A stretch of 64,000 nt of DNA, taken from contig CM022671.1 in the NCBI GenBank assembly GCA_012295275.1, positions 33,886,683 through 33,950,682 of the forward strand, read 5' to 3'. Positions 34,744 to 64,000 of this stretch are shown one piece after another. Origin of the DNA: Chrysomallon squamiferum. Its lineage: Eukaryota; Mollusca; Gastropoda; Neomphalida; Peltospiridae. Below the pieces are notes generated by a model. It saw nothing but the letters and a program-made list of their open reading frames with translations. It made no database searches and had not been told where the DNA came from. The translations under genes were made by a program, and so were the position numbers. The stretch's first letter is position 1. Every line of letters starts with the position of its first letter.

Positions 34744-35444
34744 TATTGTTTCCTGGCTGTGTTCGAATTCTTATCGGATACGTTATTTATTCACTTCTGA
34801 TAAAGCAGATCTTTTCATAATACATTAATTGATCCATGTATCTGTAAATAGCGTGTGATACTATTAGCAAAAGTAATAATTAGATAAACATACACAAATA
34901 CACACACACACACACACGAAGGTATACACACATATATAGCAATTATTACCTGGGGAAAGCAAAAGAAGAACAAAATCAAATAAATTCCGTTTTACGTTTC
35001 TCTTGTCCATATTCATATGACTAACGTTTTCTCGGTGTAAATGAATGTATGGATCTCGTTTCGATGTTTCATCCTATATTTTATTGGTTGTAGACCGAAA
35101 TACGAAGATTTCTATGCATGTAAACCACGTCTGTAGGGATTGAGTACAGATAGAAAATATGGCTAGATGAAATGTACAAACAGCCATATCTCGAGTAATA
35201 GTGTGTGTTCCACTTTACGTCTCTTGTTCATAATTCGTGTAAGTATTCAAGGATCATTGTGTGATGAGCTGTTATAATTAACAGTACTTGTTGAAAAATG
35301 TTCACAGACATCTCCAGGCATGCTCGTGTAAAATTGTTTACAGGGTTGTTGCTTGCCAACACGGTCGAATGATTTGTGTCGTGTACGAAACCGTGACATG
35401 TAGGTGCAATTAGGTACAAGGAAAGTATTCCTTTTCAAATAGAT
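33142..35444. other. 3' flank of gene 1 and spacer to gene 2
   Basis: No gene is supported. Bases 33142-33210 hold an out-of-frame fossil of a C-terminal tail (see findings). Homopolymer A and T runs lie at 34181-34223 and 34713-34739. Frames at 35228-35438 on the - strand have no recognisable similarity. Confidence 0.6.
34162..34167 (+). terminator. Candidate poly(A) signal of gene 1
   Basis: AATAAA in the context GTAAATAAAAGTATATTTTG, conserved at the matching place behind gene 2 (45814). Earlier AATAAA motifs at about 33174 and 33386 are alternatives. Confidence 0.35.
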
Positions 35445-35509
35445 ACCTGTGAATTGAAGAGTTCGGTTTTGTGGATTCTGCTTTTAAAGCGAACAGAAGA
35501 GACGTGAAG
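35445..35509 (+). promoter_or_regulatory. Conserved 5' leader of DSL gene 2
   Basis: The 65 bases before the ATG match the leaders of genes 1 and 3 (ACCTGTGAATTGAAGAGTTC near the start, AGAGACGTGAAG at the end). The upstream in-frame GTG codon is not taken as a start. Confidence 0.45.
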
Positions 35510-44274
<8,765 letters not shown>

Positions 44275-44852
44275 AGGAGGATTAAATTGACGTCATTAAG
44301 AAGCAAATAAAGGCAGGAAAAGAAAGACAAGTCGGGGAATAATTGAACTGAATAGATCAGCAGACATTTTGCTATTTTGTGTTAATTAAATAGTTATTTT
44401 TACTTGTTTAAAGTTTAGTTTGATTTAAAGCAAAGACAAAGAGAATTTCTCATACACGCGAAATGAGAAACACGCACACGCACATAAATACAAATCAGAC
44501 AAAGCTGTCACACAAGAACATATACAGAATCAAAAATGAAAATAAAATATTTAAAATGTCTAGAAAAGCTTCATCAAAATGTAGAATTATTTTTTATCAT
44601 TAAAAACCGAACAATACCTATTACTTCCGCTCCACATACGACAAATGTTTTTCATCGTAAAATAACAGAGCGATGTTCTGTCAAAAGAAAAAAAAAAAAA
44701 AAAAATTGTCGTTGTTACGACTTGTAAATAATTAAACGCTTCAGTAAACGTTTTAAACGTAATTAACTGATTTTAACTGACGCCATTTAGAGGATTATGA
44801 TCTTTAAATGTTTAGCCTAGATTCATTCTATTAAATTAATTTTTATTAGAAT

Positions 44853-45850
44853 AATCATTCAGTGTTTTTCCATCTTTTTTTCTTTCTGATAAAATAAGTT
44901 AAAAGTCTTACCTAAAATATTATTTTTCCTAACACCTGTTTATAATACAAATATTTTTCTAACATTTTTCTAAAGTTGCCATCGTTTTTAAAAGCGAAGG
45001 TATCCTAAAGAAACATAGGTATTTCTTTCATATTTTATATTGTCTCTATTAAATGGCTGCATCATTTTCATTGGGCAATGTTTAATTTATGAACAGATTC
45101 TAACATAACATTGTGTACAAATTATTAACGATGTGTTGGTATTTTGTTGTTGTTGTAATTGTGCATAATTCAAATATGGTGTTCATTTATTTGTATACAA
45201 GTATATTATAATTGTTGTACATTTGTATTATATTAAAAATTATTATTATTACCATATTATTATAACAGTTTTTTTTGTGAGAAAGGGTGTTTCTGATTAA
45301 CCGCTGTTTCTAAATAAAAGTTTTTTTGTTTTTTTGTTTTCTTGCTGATTATGACCTAATCATTCAGTGTGTTTCCATCATTTTTTTCTGATAAAATAAC
45401 TTAAACGTTTTACGAAAAATATAATTTTTTCTGACCATCTGCTTATAATCCTAATATTTTTCTAACCTTTTTCTAAAAGCCAAGGTATCCTAAATAAATT
45501 TAGATATTTCTTACATATTTTATATTCTATCTGTTAAATGACTCAAACATTTTCAATAGACAAAATTTAATGAATGAACACATCTAACATATAATTGCTT
45601 TTACATATTCACCCAGTATTTCTGTGTACAAAAATTAACAACGTATGTGTATTTTGTTTTTGTTGTGCATTATTTAAAAATAGTTTTCATTTATTTGTAT
45701 ACAAGTATATTATTTTGTTGTACATTTGTATTATATCAAAAATGATTATTATTACGATATTATTATAACAGTTTTTTGTGACAAAAAGTGTTTGTGATTA
45801 ACTTCTGTTTGTAAATAAAAGTATATTTTGCATTTTTTTTTTTTTTTTTT
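44853..45850 (+). repeat. ~0.5-kb tandem duplication in the 3' flank of gene 2
   Basis: The block beginning AATCATTCAGTGTTTTTCC at about 44859 is repeated from about 45358 with the same order of landmarks (GATAAAATAA, TTTTTCTAAC, GGTATCCTAAA, GTACATTTGTATTATAT). Gene 1 carries a single copy (about 33700-34170). Confidence 0.7.
45814..45819 (+). terminator. Candidate poly(A) signal of gene 2
   Basis: AATAAA in the same context as the gene 1 signal at 34162, located in the second tandem copy. A related AATAAA near 45313 belongs to the first copy. Confidence 0.3.
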
Positions 45851-46171
45851 TTTTTTTTTTGTCATTTTGTCTTAGGAGTCTGAAAGCGACTGATAAAGCC
45901 GATTCTTGGCAAACAGAACGTTTTGAATTTTCTTTGAGGGTTTTTGTCTGTGAGCAAACTGATGATAGTTTTACATGACAAAACTGCTATTTAAGTGATT
46001 AAATCTCGTGTTGAAATCACATCGGTGGCCAGTTAGGTATAAATTGTCTGAGTGCGTCCACGTTGGTTAATAACTGATCAAAGTTATTTAGGAACATCAC
46101 TTCTCGGCACATGTCAGAGGCCTTCAGCATAAAATCTGTGAATGTTTTGAACAGTTTTTTTTATTTCTGAA

Positions 46172-46248
46172 AATACAAGTTCCGCCATTATTACAAGGGT
46201 TTCCCTCGCATTCGTCTATATCTTCTGAACAATTCGGTTCCGTCTATC
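46172..46248 (-). pseudogene. Relic of DSL-gene exon 6 (EGF), orphan copy
   Basis: The - strand translation matches exon 6 ([19 protein letters not shown]) but the conserved first Trp codon is TAG. The upstream flank (46260-46480) resembles intron 5, including a (CT)n tract on the + strand. No exon 5 or 7 lies next to it, so it is a leftover of another - strand gene copy. Confidence 0.7.
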
Positions 46249-46355
46249 CTTTTATCACAAATACATAAAATAAATATTTCAAGTATGAATGTATTATTTT
46301 AGTGTATTCTCTTCTATTTTATAATTCCATCTCCCTGTCTCCTTTCTTCCTTGGC

Positions 46356-46481
<126 letters not shown>

Positions 46482-46794
46482 TTATCTCTCCCTGTCTCTC
46501 TCGCTCTTCTCTAACTTAAATCTCTGTTTTTATTATATATGGTTTTGTTTCTAATTAAGAAGCAGTTATTATTTACCGTTATCTTCAGTAATATTAATTT
46601 TTCCACGTGCATTTTTCAAAATATTATTTTCACACAGTTTTGAGTACCTGTTAGTTTCTCTTTCGCTAGGCAGATTGTGCATCTCTCAGTTTAAGAATCC
46701 AAAACAACAAAGAGAGATGTTTTGTTACATATTTTGTTTACTACTGCTTGATGTTTGTCAGTTGTTATTTCAAAAAAATAATTAAATAAAAAAC

Positions 46795-46807
46795 AAAATC
46801 CAAAAAT

Positions 46808-46847
<40 letters not shown>

Positions 46848-46866
46848 TAATAATAATAATAATAAT
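46795..46866. repeat. (AAT)n microsatellite
   Basis: An AAT array with one GAT interruption in the spacer before the unassigned exon-like frame. Confidence 0.9.
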
Positions 46867-46928
46867 ATTTTGTAAAATAAAATGGACATCAATATTGTGG
46901 TAATTATTGTCTTCTTTTCTTCAAACAG

Positions 46929-47326
46929 ACTGTGGAACCCGTCACCCAGCCAACAGTTCCACTTGGAAATTCTGGCGCAAACTTTCCACTCGACGTTCTG
47001 AGCACAAACCAAGAAGTAAAAGGGAGATAATTAGTTTCGAGTGGAGTAACGATCAGACGAGAGAAGGGAACAAGGATGAGGACTGTCTGAGTCCTCTTCG
47101 AGGCTCCCTCCCAGACGTTGTCGAGAGGACCAATGTCCACAGGAGCAACAGTCTGAAGCCTCCTCCGAAACCGCCGCAAAGAAAACACATTTGTTCTTAC
47201 AACATTGACTTTTCTATTAGTTTTACTCAACTTACTTGCAGAATAAAAACATTTTTTCTTATTTATTTTAATTTAGAACTAAAACACACTCTTGCTTCAA
47301 AAACAGAAACTTTAACTTTTCATTAG
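46929..47326 (+). CDS. Unassigned exon-like open frame
   Basis: Follows a good acceptor (TTCTTTTCTTCAAACAG) and is more GC-rich than its surroundings. The longest frame carries over one base and reads CGTRHPANSSTWKFWRKL, then a basic stretch, EWSNDQTREGNKDEDCLSP and SLKPPPKPPQR, a class-type SH3 ligand, before running into AT-rich sequence and TAA at 47326. This would suit the last exon of a cytoplasmic tail. A second frame from the same acceptor (TVEPVTQPTVPLGNSG) ends after 33 codons. No upstream exon on + is found, and an open frame also exists on - (46904-47230). I do not recognise the family. It may be a stray exon brought in by rearrangement. Confidence 0.3.
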
Positions 47327-47339
47327 CTTCATTTTTACT

Positions 47340-48287
47340 TATTCAGAGAAATAAAACATTAAACGTCTAACAAGACATTTTTTTTTTTTTTTTTTTATAT
47401 TTACAGAAATAGAATATGCTATTTTCTTATTTTTTAATTTTTTTCCCCACGGCATTGCTGTAATATCCGAAAATTCAAATAAAAAAGTAAACGCAACAGA
47501 TAAAACAATCTCAAATGAGACGGCTACCTTCAGATGACAACAACGGATGAGAAAGTGAAGTCACATGGCCGTCGATTCTTTTAATAATAATATACTTGTA
47601 TACAAATAATGGAAAACCATTTTTGAATTATGCACAATTACAACAACAACAAAATACCCACACATTGTTAATTTTTGTACAAAATGTTATGTTAGAATCT
47701 GTTCATAAATTAAACATTGCCCAGTGAAAATGATGCAGCCATTTAACAGATACAATATAAAATATGTAAGAAATATGTAAGAAAGTTTCTTTAGGATACC
47801 TTTGCTTTTAAAAACGATGGCAACTTTAGAAAAATGTTAGAAAAATATTTGTATTATAAACAGGTGTTAAAAAAATAATATTTTGGGTAAAACGTTTAAC
47901 TTATTTTATCAGAAATAAAAAAAGATGGAAAAACACTGAATGATTATTCTAATAAAAATTAATTTAATAGAATCAATCTAGGCTAACTATTTAAAGGTCA
48001 CAATCACCTAAATGGCGTCAGTTAAAATCAGTTAATTACGTTTAAAACGTTTACTGAAGCGTTTAATTATTTACAAGTCGTAACAACGACAGTTCTTTTT
48101 TTTTTTTTTTTTTTTTATGTAATTCCTTTTGACAGAACATCGCTCAGTTATTTACGATGAAAAACATTTGTCGTATGTGGAGCGGAAGTGAAAGGTATTT
48201 TTCGGTTTTAATGATAAAAAATAATTCTACAATTTAATGAAGCTTTTCTAGACATTTTAAATATTTTATTTTCATTTTAATCTTCCT
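47340..48287 (-). other. 3' flank of gene 3, inverted copy of the gene 1/2 flank
   Basis: Read on the - strand it repeats landmarks of the gene 2 flank (TTTAAACGTAATTAACTGA, GGTATCCTAAA, TATACAAGTATATTA). No gene is supported. An AATAAA on the - strand lies at about 48265-48270, just past the gene 3 stop. Confidence 0.6.
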
Positions 48288-56506
<8,219 letters not shown>

Positions 56507-56571
56507 CTTCACGTCTCTCGTGTTTGTTTTAAAAACAGAAACCACAAAACTGAACTCTTCAATTCACAGGT
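56507..56571 (-). promoter_or_regulatory. Conserved 5' leader of DSL gene 3
   Basis: On the - strand this block begins ACCTGTGAATTGAAGAGTTC and ends AGAGACGTGAAG directly before the ATG, matching genes 1 and 2. Confidence 0.45.
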
Positions 56572-57379
56572 AACTATATTAAAAGGAAGGTAAAAGTGGA
56601 TCTGTCTCTCTTGGTTTCCACACGACACTCAAATCTTACGACCGTATCACGACGAACTCACCTGTGAAAATTGGATTATTCAGTGTCTCATGTTACGTCG
56701 ACTAACAGTTGGTATGAGTATATTATAAAACATAGTTTTTATATCCACCCTTCCTCCAACATCAGGTATAAATTTAGTGATAACACAGTTTTTGATTACT
56801 ACCGTTCATAAACCTTTCTTGTGATGATGCCCAAACTAAATCTTCAATCAAAACCTCTGAATACTCGGGGCGCTACGTAATCAATATTTATAGCCTCTTT
56901 TGAAAATCAGCTGCCTCACTGTACCCGGATGACAGGGTAGAAGTTTAAAACAGGCGTGGAAAACATTTGACAAGAAGCAGGGTGCTTGATACATAGCACA
57001 ACGTCAACCAGGCTGCACTGCTGAACAACAAAGAGGTGTTTTTAATAAACGGTGTTTTCTTCGTGTAATTTAGTGGGGCAAAAATCACGCGTACTGTCCG
57101 GACTTAAAGCCAAAAGGAAACAGCCAACGTTCCGATAACCACTGCATATATAAACTTCAGTCTGCTTCTTTTAATATTCTTCTGACAGAGACTCTTATTA
57201 ACATCAGAATTCTTAAAGTACATATCTGTTGGACACAAATATCAAGTACAAATAAACACACGCACATTCACATGCATAAACACACATACACACATGAATG
57301 CACACACTCAACAATACGTACAGACAGGACGAAAAAAAAAAAAGGTACCGATGAACTAATCCTTGATATTTGAAATGTG

Positions 57380-57505
57380 CAACCAAGAAAGACGTAATAG
57401 TAATAATAATAATAATAATAACAACAATAACAACAAGAACAATACGAATAATAATAATAACAACAACAACAACAACAACAACCATAATAATAACAATAAT
57501 AAGTA
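57380..57505. repeat. AAT/AAC trinucleotide tract
   Basis: The inverted counterpart of the ATT tract at 22402-22472, less pure here, between the gene 3 promoter side and the broken small ORF. Confidence 0.8.
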
Positions 57506-57604
57506 AAATGAAATAAAATATTACAGACATTAAACCAGTAGACTGAATCATAACTGACTTAATTCTGAGCCAAGTCAGAACTTTGTTTGGAGACAATTCA
57601 CTGA

Positions 57605-57794
57605 ATGGGAAATGTTCCTGAGAAGAGAAGTGAGGAGGGTGGATCTTCAAGCCATCTCTCTAAGCTCTGAACTGAAGGATTCCAGACGTAGTTCCAAGAT
57701 GATGACGTTAAGTGTGTCAAGACTCCTGTTATTCCGTGTCTGTCTTTCGCTGCTTATTGCAGTGTTTATCAGTTTATTCTGTATTATGACTTAA
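57605..57794 (+). pseudogene. Frameshifted copy of the 62-residue membrane ORF
   Basis: The inverted duplicate of 22123-22311. The start (ATGGGAAATGTTCC) and the membrane stretch are kept, but one extra C near 57653 shifts the frame, so the full peptide is not encoded. The second half remains open from an internal frame. Confidence 0.6.
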
Positions 57795-57829
57795 TGATAC
57801 GTCCTAATATAATGTAACTTTTACAGTTT

Positions 57830-57972
57830 TTCTTAAACAAATGTAACTTGACAAGATAAACTTTCGGAATGTTTCAGCTAAAGGGAGGTAATTATTATCC
57901 GGCTGCAGCAGAATGTTTGCGAGTTTCTGGAATGTTCCAAATCACGTTGGAGAACATCATCTTTCCAGTTAA
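57830..57972 (-). pseudogene. GT61 pseudogene fragment, inverted copy
   Basis: On the - strand this repeats the block ATGATGTTCTCCAACGTGAT to the LAETFRK-equivalent region of 21718-22113. Homology stops at about 57972, which marks one edge of the inverted duplication. Confidence 0.6.
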
Positions 57973-59882
57973 AAACAAAACAAACAATGAGACAATTGTA
58001 CAAAATACATTTTTATTTACAAATAGAGGTTGATCACAAACGTCCTCTTTTATCACAAACACAGTTATAATAATAATAATATATCATAAACATAATCATA
58101 ATTATAATAATAATAGCAAAAATAATAATAATAATAATCATAAATGTAATCATAATCATAGTAATTATTATTGTTATTATTATTATTAGTAGTAGTATTT
58201 TTTTATATATATAAACAGATGTGAGAGGAAAACAAGCAAACACAGTGCGATGTTAAATCTATTCACAAATGAAGCATTGTCTGTTTAAAATGTTCTAGCT
58301 AATTAACATAAAAAATAATTTACATATATATATGTATATACATGTCCTAACATGCGGTGCAGGCGACTTTGATCAAATCAAAAAGTTAGCGTCCGGACAT
58401 ACTCAAAGAAACCAAAGAAACAATAAAAAAATATGTGTATATAATATACTAAAAGTAATAATACTTTTGCTACGAATAAGAATTATCTGTAAAAGTAAAA
58501 AACCTAATAATAAAATATAGCACATTATTTTTTAACCACGCCATGTTGGATGGATTAACTTTGTATTTGATTAATTCATTTACGATTATGATTATAATTA
58601 TGTATTGGTTTGTTTGTCTACTTGCTTATTTGTTATTTAATTTATATATATTTTATTTTTTTTTTTTATTCAATTTATTTCATTTTATTTTATTTCATTA
58701 TTTTTGTTTTGTTTTTCTTTTATATATTTTTATTCATTTATTTCATATAATGTTTAGACAAAATTAAAACGAAGATGTTTAACTTCTGATTCAATTTATT
58801 TCAGAATTAAATATTTTAGAATAAATTTAATCAGCTGAACTGTAATAAATATTAAAAAAAACGTAAAGAAAAAAAAAGTTAATTAAATTTGGTATTATTT
58901 AAACAGTAACGTGATTAAAACTGAATTAATTAATTCCCCGCATCTGTAAATAACACTCCATCACCAATTTCCAGGTAACAATGGTTTATTACGTGTTTAT
59001 TTACAACATTCAATTGTCAAAACATGTTTATTTAATATACACAAGTTTAGTATCAAAATAACTCAAAGTAAAAAGAGTACATTTAGTAATTATGTCATGT
59101 GTTAATCTTTATAAATACACACACACACAGTCACACACACCTATATGTCTGCGTTTTGTTATACATATATGCACACATACACATGAACACGTACATAAAC
59201 ATACACACACATATACACACAGAAATACCTACAAACATGTGTATAGAAGCACAGAGTATCTATCAGAAAAAATAACTCACCTAGTAGCTTTAGGAGAGCG
59301 TTTTAACTGTGTCCTGGCTTTTAGAAAAGAGGGTGACTTTAGAAGAAAAAAAAAATGTTTGAAAAATATTTATATTGCCTTATTTGAAACAAATAGTCAG
59401 AAAAATAATATTCTGGGTAACACGTGATGGAAAAACACCTAGTGACTATTTCTAGCTAAAATTAATTTAATTAGACTAACTTAATAAGAGTTACAATTAT
59501 ACAGATCTAGATGGCATCAGTTAATATCAGTTAATTTCGTTTAAAAATTAATACAGCGTTTCATAGCTTTTCGCATTACTAAGCCTAATTATTTACAAGT
59601 TGTAACAAAGACTTTTTTTTCTTCTTTTTTTCTTTGCTTTTTAAATCCTTTTAACAAAATATCGGTCAAGATAAGTAATTATCTATTTCTCTGTGTTTAC
59701 GTTTGATATTTGTCTGGAAAACACTGCCAAATATCCGTTTCCGGTGTTCAGCGGAAGTGGAAACCATTGTTCGCTTTCTGGATTCGTGTGTTTAAATGAA
59801 ATTAAAATTTAAATATGTAAAAAGAACTATTTAATTAACACAAAGTAGCAAATTGCCTGTTGATCCATTCAGTCTCGCCATT
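57973..59882. other. Spacer between the broken small ORF and the 3' end of gene 4
   Basis: AT-rich. It contains AAT/ATC-type triplets at 58065-58195, T-rich stretches at 58650-58740 and a CA-rich patch at 59115-59225. From about 59400 the sequence resembles the 3' flank of the other DSL genes. No supported gene. Confidence 0.5.

Positions 59883-64000
<4,118 letters not shown>

Noticed and set aside
46904-47230. - strand frame of 108 codons opposite the exon-like frame at 46929-47326
   Set aside because: No start or splice context, and no similarity to the DSL genes on that strand. The + frame has a better acceptor and an SH3-like motif.

Overview
The window looks like nuclear DNA of a lophotrochozoan animal, most probably a mollusc. 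Genes are split by GT-AG introns, the background is AT-rich, and very long (ATT)n, (GA)n, (CA)n and (AT)n tracts fill introns and spacers. A GT61 enzyme resembling the core beta-1,2-xylosyltransferase of plants fits a mollusc, since gastropod N-glycans are known to carry this xylose. The species cannot be fixed from the sequence alone.

Layout. (1) 1-5336, + strand: the 3' seven exons of CDK20 (cell-cycle-related kinase). (2) 5337-12479: AT-rich spacer with tandem and inverted repeats and no supported gene. (3) 12480-13946, - strand: an intact intronless GT61 glycosyltransferase. (4) 13947-21700: microsatellite-rich spacer. (5) 21700-64000: a cluster of four paralogous type I membrane proteins of the DSL (Delta/Serrate/LAG-2) Notch-ligand family. 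Genes 1 (23156-33141) and 2 (35510-44274) lie on +; genes 3 (48288-56506) and 4 (59883 to beyond the window end) lie on -. The cluster is therefore two direct copies facing two inverted copies. Its outer edge by gene 1 carries a GT61 pseudogene and a small membrane-protein ORF, and an inverted, broken copy of that edge lies upstream of gene 3.

The DSL genes share one exon plan: signal peptide; MNNL domain (exons 2-4); DSL domain (exon 5 into 6); three EGF repeats (exons 6-7); a juxtamembrane domain resembling the NOD/SEA-like region of Jagged/Serrate (exons 8-9); a transmembrane helix (exon 10); and one long cytoplasmic exon (11). Exon lengths 2-7 are the same in every copy that can be compared. 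Novelty sits in the cytoplasmic exon: tandem units carry YLEP and YDMP/YDIP (YxxP) motifs plus an RPLPNIP SH3-type motif, as in the substrate domain of p130Cas-type scaffolds. Gene 1 has 13 YxxP motifs, generated largely by a 147-bp tandem repeat; gene 2 has 5, gene 3 has 2 and gene 4 has 2. Gene 3 has lost exons 8-9, yet exon 7 can still join exon 10 in frame. Two decayed copies of exon 6 lie nearby. I infer a young, unequally recombining family of Notch ligands whose intracellular side may have become a tyrosine-phosphorylation scaffold. The gene structures are my own splice reading and have not been tested against transcripts.
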